Below are positions 18,701-26,891 of a DNA stretch of 64,000 nucleotides, piece after piece. The notes beneath the pieces were generated by a model. The model saw nothing but the letters and a program-made list of their open reading frames with translations, was not told the origin of the DNA and ran no database searches. The position numbers and the translations under genes are program-made. Origin of the DNA: Gimesia chilikensis (GTDB lineage Bacteria > Planctomycetota > Planctomycetia > Planctomycetales > Planctomycetaceae); the NCBI RefSeq assembly GCF_008329715.1, contig NZ_VTSR01000005.1, positions 62,001 to 126,000 of the forward strand. Direction: 5' to 3'. How positions within the stretch are numbered: position 1 is the stretch's first letter; each line of letters begins with the position of its first letter.

Positions 18701-20427
18701 CCGGCGATCTCGTAATTGATGTAGACGGGCCATCGGCCAGGTCCTGATACACCACCACTTTGCAGATTTGTACGACGATAATTTGAGCCTGTAGCCCAGG
18801 TACGGCCAGCCCCGTTGTGTGCCAGTGGATGTACAAACGAAATAGCTCCAGCACGAGATCCCTGCAGAGAACCACTGCGGTTACTACCCTCGTAGCGGTC
18901 CCCGTTATCATCTACCAACGTCTGGCCTGCCCGTGGAAAAGCGACTCCCGTAGAGGGATTGACTACAAACAAATTGTCTCCAGGGGCATTCCTCTGAGCA
19001 TCGTATAGACGGTTTGGCTCCCCCCAGCGTCCTGGATAGACGTCGCGAATATCGGATTTAGTTCCATTGTCTATCGTCGCAGGTACAGTGTAGTCGGTAC
19101 GTCCATAATTCAGGAAAAAATATTCCATATTTGAAAGTTCAGGCCACAAAGTGGGCTGGGCCCCGAAGAACATCCGATGCTGATCCAGTTCATTTCCGAC
19201 CGGACTGGGAATACGTGCAGTCATCGCCCACTGTGGGTTGATCTCACCCGGTGACGAGAGCCCCTGATGCGAACGTGAGAGTAACAGGAACTGGTTAGTG
19301 CCACTTCCCGAGAGATTATTACCGAATGTTCCTGAAGGTGCGAAGTTTAAATCAATGCCATCCGGCTGTCGCATATTACCTGCAGTATTGAGATTAATAA
19401 GACCATCAGCATCGTAGACGGTAAAAGAGAACATCGGAATGATGTACTGGCCCGGATTCTGTGGGTCTTCGATCGGTGGAAAATCGAGGTCGAGCCAGAC
19501 CCCTTCACGGATCGAATCACCATCGTTATCCACATCTAGGGAGTATTCTGTGTCAGTGTGTCCCGTCCAGACACCTAATGCACCGGGGTTAGCATACCCA
19601 GAGTTATTGAAAGCATTCGTACTGTAGCGCGATGAACCGGAGTCATTTCCTGATTCTCGATGCACAAAAGTGTGGTTACCATGCGGCCTAAAGACTCGTG
19701 TTGCTACACTCCCATTTCCATACGGGTCAGTAATAACTCCTCCAGTATTTGTGCGCATATATTGCGGGCGATGAAATGAAGGAATGATTACCAAGTCCAC
19801 ATCTGTTTTATCAGAAGCCCAGTTGGGACCGGGAACATAACCTTTGTAGGCAAGGAAAATTGAGTTTATATCTGGTGAAGTGTAATCCACATCGGGAGTT
19901 GGTAGCGTTCCAATAAAGTTATTCGCATTGGAAACCCCACCTTGTGCAGCGGGCGAAACATTTGTGCCAACCATATTTCGGCTTGCAGCTGTGCCTTCTC
20001 CTACACCATTTAAATCCGTATCAACGTCAGGTCCTCCAGTAGAAAGTACCACTTGGATCCCTTGGCCATTGTAGGGATATTCATCATTACCAAGCATATT
20101 GTAAATCAATGAATTGCGTGGCCTGCTACCTCCCCAAAGTGCGCTATTAGTTCGATAAACATCGGGGCCTTTGATGAGTTGTTCAAGTCCCCAGTCGAAT
20201 AGAACATCAGCCTGCAGGCCGGGATCAGCTTCGTTGATGGCAGCTTCGGCAAAGTTTTCCGCACTGGTCTGCTCCTGAGCTGAGAAGGTGTAGAACACCA
20301 CGGCCATCAGAGCGAGAATCGCAAGCAGCGCGATGACTACCAGCAGCGTCGATCCACGTCGTTGTGCAGTAACTGCGACAATTCCTCGATAATTGCTGCC
20401 TGTCTGTTTCATTTTCAGGGACTTCAT
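15733..20427 (-). CDS. Giant GspK-like minor pseudopilin
   Basis: About 1564 residues. The ATG at 20427 is preferred: GGGAGG lies seven bases upstream, whereas the ATG two codons earlier is too close to it and the first possible start adds 15 residues. The N-terminus has RRG then STLLVVIALLAILALMAVVFYTF, a prepilin helix lacking Glu5. That lack is the hallmark of GspK. GRINLNT near 1325 recalls the INxNT segment of GspK. Typical GspK is about 300-350 residues, so this is four to five times larger. Asp/Asn-rich loops (VDNDGDSIREGVWLDLD near 315, GEDLNDNGSLDAGEDLNGN near 785) look calcium-binding. It is last in the G-X-H-I-J-K order and probably caps the pseudopilus tip. Confidence 0.75.
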   Translation of the reverse strand: MKSLKMKQTGSNYRGIVAVTAQRRGSTLLVVIALLAILALMAVVFYTFSAQEQTSAENFAEAAINEADPGLQADVLFDWGLEQLIKGPDVYRTNSALWGGSRPRNSLIYNMLGNDEYPYNGQGIQVVLSTGGPDVDTDLNGVGEGTAASRNMVGTNVSPAAQGGVSNANNFIGTLPTPDVDYTSPDINSIFLAYKGYVPGPNWASDKTDVDLVIIPSFHRPQYMRTNTGGVITDPYGNGSVATRVFRPHGNHTFVHRESGNDSGSSRYSTNAFNNSGYANPGALGVWTGHTDTEYSLDVDNDGDSIREGVWLDLDFPPIEDPQNPGQYIIPMFSFTVYDADGLINLNTAGNMRQPDGIDLNFAPSGTFGNNLSGSGTNQFLLLSRSHQGLSSPGEINPQWAMTARIPSPVGNELDQHRMFFGAQPTLWPELSNMEYFFLNYGRTDYTVPATIDNGTKSDIRDVYPGRWGEPNRLYDAQRNAPGDNLFVVNPSTGVAFPRAGQTLVDDNGDRYEGSNRSGSLQGSRAGAISFVHPLAHNGAGRTWATGSNYRRTNLQSGGVSGPGRWPVYINYEIAGLALGTYPESVRWPSFLFGTPGSVASTSHLLDDSDEIVVDMEKVQRPYDEPFGPEEMAHLQMSGTDIINSGVTSRLKDLMPMNFGTTGASDYDRRRQFTTISWDRNQFSRPQSINGASTNQFPPSYSISAFRPELRDLLATGITDYPNPHQMKLNLNQLLVYENTGTGRTISYRPLTPHPGEDLNDNGSLDAGEDLNGNTVLDALPATVINTGWSVTSLPSYPPTTYAQQEFWARYDRQRMARDIYTLLYSLNSPSATTVRSYTSDDLLQMAQFAVNVVDALDPDNVMTRFEYDTDLSDGWNLDDNPYTNTAVEQATAQRSVVWGVEAVSLTLSEFTLVQCKDQMNDHSVTQFPDDKTDGTDKNRFFAAIELRNQSPYTVSFGSRGKWMLGLEVDGAMVTYAIPRNRSINPGGLFTILSTSAQDTLESSGGDPYSEFRVDLDGDMAFTTAGETIIPSTSIAGPDKIDIVNDQATSSTLVKVLDSSFTDITTNVGSFLDRAEPQLSATTNNVKIKLFRKAHLGRDTFLSTGTPIPDSDNPWILVDQIDVPKSEFDLTSDTASAVQAQLDRNAMKSQERQQPLNKTLATGEPSTLNNTTGNIRNTIGQQNSISPSAFTLWQPHFDRDFASPVELFSIPIVGPTQDIVAPQTLPVSATGPNNSILDGSNSAAKTNNRLMTYALVDASGLQAGTDIMVAGIQKFLNPDGPNDAGPDSDDNYWYRLFEYVEVPTRIHRQLQNPLTNYRVPGRINLNTVRHPSVLAALIDDMGTSSSVLDGGAYDTDVTNAHRVQRLNDSAEGSTRNWWEQFIVSRDADDPIAGKPLPGTPGSRPFRSFDYFGSRNTATTGIRDLRENTLLRTLPNDQSAFPNDPRLLFEVATQTEHQNGPVDFHSRNRILSKIMGNTTTRSNTFLVFLSVAYFEASGAGLTTHDDVVQIGDRAHGRSIHEADYRGFFVVDRTRVEEAFEPSTKKFDHWKRLVRHRHLIQSIQSD

Positions 20428-20505
20428 TTCCATACCTCCCGAAGTGTCAGTGACCGTGACCCGGACCGGCACTGGGAAAACATTGTGGTTACTTTGTAAC
20501 TATGA

Positions 20506-21963
20506 TCAGTCCGCCAGCAGATTTCGCAGCGGATGAACAATGGTCATTTGACGTAATTTTTGTGATGTTTCATCGATGTATCGAATTGTGATTTGAACCG
20601 CCTTGAGTGGCTTGGGATTACCTGCTCCGTCAACTGGGCGGAACGGAGGACTCTCCTGTCCCGTTGCGTGGTCATTATCTCCATCAGCATTGTCCAGGTC
20701 ATACTCAATGTGCCAGGTATCATACATGTTGGTCTGGTAAGCAGAAACTGGATTGTTATTCTGGTACGCTGGCGTAGCACTTGTTTGATAGTCTGACGCC
20801 ACTGAACTGCCGATATCAACAAACCTGCCTGCAGCATCATCAAAAAGCTTGATGTCAAACGAGACAACATTAGAGAGCACCAGATCTTCAGAACGTCGGC
20901 TACCAGACTGGTACTGACTGACAACATTGGTATAACGATTAAATACCAGTGAAGAGCTGGATGGATTCATTGGATTTGATCCACCTGCGGTTGAAGGCGC
21001 CTGGGGGTAGAGAAAATCAGGATCCGATGTTTCCTGATGCGTGAAACGCCCGATAAACTGCCCAGCCCCATCGGCATCATCCACGAATTCGCGCGGCAAT
21101 CCAGTAGCATGGTTAAAGCCAAAACGGTATCTGGTGCGCCCCAGTGAAAAAGTTGGCTTTTCAAGAGTCGTATTATCAAGTGAACTGATGTCATGAAAGT
21201 TCGCGTAAGCAGTTGGGGTTCCAGATCGGTATACGGAAAAATCAAAGTCGTTCCAGAAGTTACCGGAATAGAGAGAATTAGCAGGATCAAAAAACTCCTG
21301 GCCACCCGCAGTCTGAGGCTGCGAGGAGTTGGTTGTTTCCAGATCCAGTGGTTTACGAATCAACATGGTGCGTCTGTAAAGATTTCCTCCACGCATAAAG
21401 TAACATACTTCGGCGTAAGGTGAGATGGATGTGCCATCGGGACTGATTTTTGCATCATCGGTTTCTGGCTGATTGGGATGCGTAAGCATATTCCCCCCCA
21501 GCTCTGTTGCTTTACCGTAATAAGGAGTTGTATCCAAGAGTTTAGAGGTAATATTAGCGTTAACCGTGAATTGGATCAGATCGTCTGTGTCGTTGTTAGG
21601 ATCATTTTCTGAAATGAGCAGATACCCCTGACGGTCCCTGTAATCGCTGAGTTTGGTTGCAAAAGGTTTTTCAGTCGGATCAAAGGGAATCAGGTTCTGA
21701 AACGTGCGTTTGTTGAGGTCAGCCTGGATCAGAGTCGTCAACATACGGGCGCGCTGATCGTTTTCTGAAATGCCGCGTTGCGCTGTGATCGAACTGGAGG
21801 CAATCTGAAAAATCTCAGCAAACAAAACCATCATCATGAGAACAAGCGCTACAGAAACGATCATTTCGACGAGCGTAAAGCCACCGCGAACCTGCCGTTG
21901 GCGATGTTGCCCTGAAGGCCGGCTGTGACTTTTCAGATTGTCTGAGGATGATTTCTTACTCAT
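20506..21963 (-). CDS. GspJ-like minor pseudopilin
   Basis: A 485-residue protein. The leader is long and basic (about 28 residues, ending RGG), followed by FTLVEMIVSVALVLMMMVLF with Glu5 present. The next segment (QIASSSITAQRGISENDQRARMLT) is like GspJ. The C-terminal pair of strands 'KAVQITIRYIDETSQKLRQMTIVHP' matches the end of the GspJ/PilW-type fold. Length exceeds the usual 200 or so residues. It lies 78 bp before the K-like gene and 58 bp after the I-like gene. It should form part of the I-J-K tip complex. Confidence 0.7.
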   Translation of the reverse strand: MSKKSSSDNLKSHSRPSGQHRQRQVRGGFTLVEMIVSVALVLMMMVLFAEIFQIASSSITAQRGISENDQRARMLTTLIQADLNKRTFQNLIPFDPTEKPFATKLSDYRDRQGYLLISENDPNNDTDDLIQFTVNANITSKLLDTTPYYGKATELGGNMLTHPNQPETDDAKISPDGTSISPYAEVCYFMRGGNLYRRTMLIRKPLDLETTNSSQPQTAGGQEFFDPANSLYSGNFWNDFDFSVYRSGTPTAYANFHDISSLDNTTLEKPTFSLGRTRYRFGFNHATGLPREFVDDADGAGQFIGRFTHQETSDPDFLYPQAPSTAGGSNPMNPSSSSLVFNRYTNVVSQYQSGSRRSEDLVLSNVVSFDIKLFDDAAGRFVDIGSSVASDYQTSATPAYQNNNPVSAYQTNMYDTWHIEYDLDNADGDNDHATGQESPPFRPVDGAGNPKPLKAVQITIRYIDETSQKLRQMTIVHPLRNLLAD

Positions 21964-22021
21964 AGTTCGTTCTCAGGGCCAGAATAGTTGGCTTTTAACA
22001 TTTCAATGTTAAGCGATGGTA

Positions 22022-23338
22022 CTAATTACTCGGGTCAAGTTTGTTTCCGAGGGCATAAACTTGAATCACATCAGGACGCACCATGACACCACCGGCAGTC
22101 GTAGCATCTCCGGCAGAGTTACGGATATCCTGTATAACAGGTTGGTCCAAAGTCACGAGAGCTGCCGTCCCGGCAGAATTTTCAACAAACTTCTGGATGC
22201 GATACCAACGGGCATTTTTCACATCAAAGATATACCCCCCCTTTTTGAGAGGTGGCTTCACTTCTTCCGGTGACAGGCTCAAAGGAGCGCTGGTAACATT
22301 GGTGTTGTAATGCAACGTAAATTCATAATTGGGTATATCATCAGACCCTTTCCAGCCCAGTTCGCTTGGATCGTCAGTGTTGCCATCTCGGTTGTCATCT
22401 CTTCCAGCCACACCAGGTGCTCCATCCGCACCGTTCGAATAAGTCACAAAGTCACTGACATTGTGGATGACTTCGCTGGCGGGAGAGAAATCGCGTTTGA
22501 AGAAGACCACAACATCTACTGCAGCAACACGAGTCGGTTGGTGACGCACTGACAGTAGGCAGGTATAACGCTGCTCCTGGATTTCGACGCGGACTTTGGA
22601 AACGAGCCCATTTCCACTGCCATCGACATAGCGTAAATTCGTAGGCAAATCAGTAAATCCCTGAAATCTACGGTTTGCGATTTCAGTTGGTGAAACGGAA
22701 GCCAGGGGACGGATTTGAGCCTCATTGCCAGACTCATCGAAAATAACCAGACGTGACCAGATGCCCTGTGGAATACCTGCAACAGCATTGTCATTGATTG
22801 TCTGCATTAGTTCTGCAGAAATATCAGCGGGATCAAAAGTGACCGTGTCCAGTGTATTCGAAACAGGAATGCCTTCGTATTGAAGTTCCCAGGAATCTTG
22901 CTGCGCAAAAAAGTTCGGCCCTGTTCCTAATGCGGCGAAGCCAGCATCGAAACGCAGTACATTGCCGTAGGGGTTACCTTGTCCATCATTTCCAAAGCGT
23001 CCTTTGTATGCCGGATCATCGGCCAGCAGAGATCCAATCGGGTCTACAACATATTTTCGATTTGTATAACGATGCTCGTTACGATTTCCATCATTATCCG
23101 GGTCATGCAGTAACCTTCCCGGAAAAGCATCGAGCATGGCTTCAGCGTTGTAGCGTAAGATTGTGGCGTTGGTTAGTTGCGTGGCCTGTACACTACGCTG
23201 AACCGAGATTGGAAACAAAGTTGCCAGCGGAATCACCCCCAACCCCATAATCATGACTGACATGAGAACTTCCATTAGTGTCGCACCACCGCGGTGTGAT
23301 GATGCGCATTTCCTGGTTACACAATTTAGCTTATTCAT
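22022..23338 (-). CDS. GspI/PilV-like minor pseudopilin
   Basis: A 438-residue protein with the leader ending HRGG and the helix ATLMEVLMSVMIMGLGVIPLATLFPISV, in the style of PilV/GspI (E at position 5, Ala at +1). The start overlaps the stop of the H-like gene by four bases (ATGA), so translation is coupled. Long inserts contain an Asp-rich segment DDNRDGNTDDPSELGWKGSDD split by short turns, which resembles the one in the H-like protein. By position between H and J it is the I homologue. Sequence alone gives only the class. Confidence 0.7.
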   Translation of the reverse strand: MNKLNCVTRKCASSHRGGATLMEVLMSVMIMGLGVIPLATLFPISVQRSVQATQLTNATILRYNAEAMLDAFPGRLLHDPDNDGNRNEHRYTNRKYVVDPIGSLLADDPAYKGRFGNDGQGNPYGNVLRFDAGFAALGTGPNFFAQQDSWELQYEGIPVSNTLDTVTFDPADISAELMQTINDNAVAGIPQGIWSRLVIFDESGNEAQIRPLASVSPTEIANRRFQGFTDLPTNLRYVDGSGNGLVSKVRVEIQEQRYTCLLSVRHQPTRVAAVDVVVFFKRDFSPASEVIHNVSDFVTYSNGADGAPGVAGRDDNRDGNTDDPSELGWKGSDDIPNYEFTLHYNTNVTSAPLSLSPEEVKPPLKKGGYIFDVKNARWYRIQKFVENSAGTAALVTLDQPVIQDIRNSAGDATTAGGVMVRPDVIQVYALGNKLDPSN

Positions 23339-24666
23339 TTGGCTGCTTCCCCGGTTTCCGCATATCTAAAGACATCTGGGGGCAAATTTGTTCTTGCGTC
23401 AAAATACATGGGATATGCGCTAACACTCCCCGTTCGAGTAAAGATCGTAAGTAACGAAGGAGTAGAATTTAACTGGACTTCCCACTGAACCGATCCATCT
23501 GTGGCAAAGGTCTTACTCACATCGCGCGAATTATTTGGATTCGTATTGAGGAACACTGATGCAGAGCCACCGCTTGTTCCGGGAGCCTTACAGACATAAA
23601 CTCTGTCATACGGCATATACTGATACGAACCGCGTGCGGGTAACTGCACTTTCATTCCTTCAGCGTAATCCGTATTTCTCAGCCAGGATGACTGTATATT
23701 TTCAAGAGTATCAATCACAAAGTGAATCTTTCCACTACCAGCTTCGCTACCCAAGATAGAGCCGCGAGGGGAAAAAATCAGGTCCAACTGACTGGAGTAG
23801 AGTCGAAAATCGTCACTACCAGGCCAGAGGAGTTCGCCTGCATCGTCAGCCCCCCCTGAACCATTGTCATCGACACCAGCTACACCAGGACTACCGTCTG
23901 GTCCAACAGAGACATGATTTGCATCGATCGGAGGCCTCCAACTGAGTGGGAGGAATGAACGATCTAAATCTATGCCTGTATTATTTGGCAACAAGGTCGG
24001 TTCCTCGCCCGACAGAACAGCTGGTGGCAGTTCCAGTTGATAATTGGTCGGCCCGCTACCAGGAGTGAATGCAATTACTTCATCCGGTTCAGAGGTTCCA
24101 GGATCACGATAAGCGGTGGTCAGTCGGAGGAGTTCAGTTCCACCAGATACTCCGGAACCGTTATAATCTATGACATACCAAGTACCGCTATCATTTCCAG
24201 GGATTTTGATACGCGTATTTGCTTTAATCAGACCACGGGCGGCGAGTGCGGCCCAGTCAGTACCATCACCACGTACGTAGTAAACTTCTGGTGAATCAGC
24301 AACTCCATTCGAATCAGAATCGGTCCGTTCCATACGGATCACTCCCTGCTCCCAATAGGGGCTGGGTGCAATATAGACCATACTGGTAACCGCGCTTGGA
24401 TTATCAGGGTCCAGGAAGAAACGTACGCCTCGCGGTGCCTTCGCATAAATGGCCCGATCACGAGCCCCGGCCAGATAAGATTGAACCTGTCGCGAAGCGC
24501 TACGAGTCAAATCAGTTGAGAGCGCGAAATTGATGGAGGTGATCGTCATCACCACCAGAATACCCAGAATGGAAATCACAACCAGCAGTTCGACCAAGGT
24601 AAAGGCACCTCGATGCCCGCGCCCCTGCCGTGTCAGATTATCTCTATGCATAGTGTGCATCGACAT
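23335..24666 (-). CDS. GspH/FimT-like minor pseudopilin
   Basis: A 443-residue protein. The processing region reads HRGA then FTLVELLVVISILGIL, so the residue before the usual cleavage point is Ala, not Gly. The following 'SASRQVQSYLAGARDRAIYAKAPRGVRFFLDP' is the GspH/FimT pattern of helix plus the first beta strand. It overlaps the upstream gene by one base (TAATG). A DDNGSGGADDAGELLWPGSD-type acidic loop near 265 parallels the I-like protein. It is considerably longer than the typical 150-200 residue GspH. Confidence 0.75.
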   Translation of the reverse strand: MSMHTMHRDNLTRQGRGHRGAFTLVELLVVISILGILVVMTITSINFALSTDLTRSASRQVQSYLAGARDRAIYAKAPRGVRFFLDPDNPSAVTSMVYIAPSPYWEQGVIRMERTDSDSNGVADSPEVYYVRGDGTDWAALAARGLIKANTRIKIPGNDSGTWYVIDYNGSGVSGGTELLRLTTAYRDPGTSEPDEVIAFTPGSGPTNYQLELPPAVLSGEEPTLLPNNTGIDLDRSFLPLSWRPPIDANHVSVGPDGSPGVAGVDDNGSGGADDAGELLWPGSDDFRLYSSQLDLIFSPRGSILGSEAGSGKIHFVIDTLENIQSSWLRNTDYAEGMKVQLPARGSYQYMPYDRVYVCKAPGTSGGSASVFLNTNPNNSRDVSKTFATDGSVQWEVQLNSTPSLLTIFTRTGSVSAYPMYFDARTNLPPDVFRYAETGEAAK

Positions 24667-25727
24667 TACCTTCCTCCGGCACGTTGATTGTGATTGGAAA
24701 TATTATCATAAATACCTTCTACAACAGGGAGCGAAGTGGGTTGCGCCAGAATCCCGTTATTGGGGACATCTGAAGGCTCGTGTATACCCAAAATCCCATC
24801 TTCGCCAGCAGAGACAACCAATGGCATTGAGAACGTACTCATCACGGCGTACTCACAGGGCATGGCTAAAGTTGAGTCATAAAAGTAATTGGCAGAATTA
24901 TTGAATATGCCAGTCATCAGCCCCCCCGTACGGGTATTTTCCGTTGCAATCCGCCCCAGTGGGTCATCAGGATCCACAGTCAAAGGGTCTGGCTCTGATG
25001 GAAGAGAGGGAACGGGGGGTAAACCGCTGAAGAGGGTCCCTGCAACTTCACGCAAAATCGGATCGTTAGAGGTTCCCTGGTAGGGGCGGAATAACCGAGT
25101 TGGCCAGCGATAAAAACGAAGCGGTCTGCCCCATCCGTCTACAATTTCCTTAAGTCCGTCTCCATCAGTGTCACGAATCTCAGACGATGTAAAAGCATCC
25201 TCGCCAACAGGAGCTATCCCCAGTCCATCATATTGAGTAAGAGTATAATAAAGGTACTCCGAACTGATACTGGCTCCATTATCGCCTGTCATGTCGTCCC
25301 CTGCAGCTGCCCCCATGAGAGCATTGACTTGCGTATTATCTCCTATAAATTGAGGGAACTGCTCCCGAAAGAGATCTTTACGAACCAGTATCTCAATTAC
25401 AGGCTGTGACAGGACATTGTATTTTTTGTTATTTGTAGTACTGACAAGTTGTGATCGTTTGCCACTCGCGCGTGATTGTAGAAGTTTTTGTGTGCGTCCA
25501 GACTCAAGTGTTTTGTGAAATGCCTGGATTCGCTGAGTCAGCAGGCTATTAACTTTGACGATTGTTGCCATCGTCGCTTTTTCCCGAGCCTTATTTCCGA
25601 TATTGCGTACGACGATCGCGGAAGTGGCAATCAAAAACAAGAGAATTCCAATGACCACCATCAGCTCGACCATCGTAAAGCCGCGACGTGTTACTCGAAC
25701 AGATTGATGAGTGGTAAATCGACGCAT
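24666..25727 (-). CDS. Extra pseudopilin inserted between the G and H genes
   Basis: A 353-residue protein with leader VTRRG then FTMVELMVVIGILLFLIATSAIVV. The C-terminal half has RDTDGDGLKEIVDGWGRP followed by an aromatic strand, which resembles the D-x-W-G-x-P calcium-loop region of the major pseudopilin GspG. It ends with an AGEDGILG motif like the AGADGQLG of the G protein. It is therefore most likely a diverged GspG paralogue. The classical operon goes directly from G to H, so this is an additional subunit. Confidence 0.7.
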   Translation of the reverse strand: MRRFTTHQSVRVTRRGFTMVELMVVIGILLFLIATSAIVVRNIGNKAREKATMATIVKVNSLLTQRIQAFHKTLESGRTQKLLQSRASGKRSQLVSTTNNKKYNVLSQPVIEILVRKDLFREQFPQFIGDNTQVNALMGAAAGDDMTGDNGASISSEYLYYTLTQYDGLGIAPVGEDAFTSSEIRDTDGDGLKEIVDGWGRPLRFYRWPTRLFRPYQGTSNDPILREVAGTLFSGLPPVPSLPSEPDPLTVDPDDPLGRIATENTRTGGLMTGIFNNSANYFYDSTLAMPCEYAVMSTFSMPLVVSAGEDGILGIHEPSDVPNNGILAQPTSLPVVEGIYDNISNHNQRAGGR

Positions 25728-25769
25728 TGAATAATAACCTGACTAACTGGAGTGTGCTTCAGCGAATAA

Positions 25770-26651
25770 TTATTTGAGAGAGCCATTCGAGAAATTGGTA
25801 ATGTTATCTGACTCTACGGTTCGCCCAGCAGGAAAGTTTTTATCTGGATCGTAATTCCCTCCAGTGCCAAGTTGGCCGTCCGCACCGGCAGAAATGATCT
25901 GATATGACTTGGATTTATAAGCTGGCCCTAAGGATGCAGAAGGACTCGGATCCCCCTGGTGATACACATTGGTCATGGCTATCCCTAAAGCTGGAATACT
26001 GGGTAATTCTGAAGATCGATAGCCACGACCATCATAGCTACTGAAATACATGTAAGGGATCTGCTGACCAGGAAATGCGTCCTTATATTCTGCCGCGGTA
26101 TCACTATCGATATCTGTAAAACGACTATTATCGAATTCGAAATAAGGACCACGACGATTGGTCCCCCCGGTCGCGATTGCGAACGGGTTTGCTGGATTTT
26201 TCGAAAACCCATTTGGAGTCTTTCCTGTTACATCCCAGACCCCACCAAGGAAGAATACAAGACATTCACCTGCGTTAAGAGTAAAAACATCATTCACATC
26301 ACCATCGTTGTTAATATCTTTATCAAGGGCGAAGTTAAACTGAGGCCACATCTTGCGAACCAAGCCTCTACTGTGTGCATCCCAAGTGGCACTTCCTGAT
26401 TCATACAGCTTAATATAGCTGGGCGGGTAAATTCCAAAATCAGTTTTAAATGATGTCAGAGCAGTATCCAGATTCGCGATTTCGCTTCTCACCTGAGACT
26501 GCTGCGCCCGGAGACGGACGGCACCTACGGCGGGAATGAGGAGGCCGATCAGAATCAGGATGATCACGATCACAATCATGAGCTCGATCAGAGTAAACGC
26601 ACTCCTGTTGTGCTGCGACGCCGAAGGGGCTTTTGGCGACCGTTTTTGCAT
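25770..26651 (-). CDS. Major pseudopilin, GspG-like
   Basis: A 293-residue protein. The leader ends HNRSA and the helix is FTLIELMIVIVIILILIGLLIPAVGAVR, so Ala replaces Gly before the cleavage site. The segment NLDTALTSFKTDFGIYPPS is diagnostic for GspG. The C-terminus has ISAGADGQLGTGG followed by NYDPD, the calcium-loop region. GspG polymerises into the pseudopilus. The chain is about twice the usual 140-150 residues because of inserts around 75-215. GGAG lies about ten bases before the ATG. It is the first of six consecutive pseudopilin genes. Confidence 0.85.
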   Translation of the reverse strand: MQKRSPKAPSASQHNRSAFTLIELMIVIVIILILIGLLIPAVGAVRLRAQQSQVRSEIANLDTALTSFKTDFGIYPPSYIKLYESGSATWDAHSRGLVRKMWPQFNFALDKDINNDGDVNDVFTLNAGECLVFFLGGVWDVTGKTPNGFSKNPANPFAIATGGTNRRGPYFEFDNSRFTDIDSDTAAEYKDAFPGQQIPYMYFSSYDGRGYRSSELPSIPALGIAMTNVYHQGDPSPSASLGPAYKSKSYQIISAGADGQLGTGGNYDPDKNFPAGRTVESDNITNFSNGSLK

Positions 26652-26891
26652 TTCTAACTCCTAACTCTTTTCATTGATTCATTTTAGCATTAGAAAGCAT
26701 CCCGTTGGCCTGATACAGGCGGGTTCAGCCGGGACTTTTCTACGATATATATAGGGCAAATTTTATGCCCGATTTTCACCATTCACACTAAGTTACACTT
26801 ATTGTTAGACTTAACGCATAATGGCCGGCACCAGAGAGAGGCAAAAAGTTGTATGATTCTGCAACACCCCTCTCAAAATACTACGATCTAA
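26652..26891. other. Intergenic region upstream of the pseudopilin genes
   Basis: These 240 bp separate GspF from GspG. A small inverted repeat GGGCAAATTTTATGCCC lies at 26754-26770, next to an AT-rich ATATATAT run. It may mark an internal promoter or a transcript-processing site that lets pseudopilins be made in excess of GspF. No clear -35/-10 pair was found. Confidence 0.35.
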
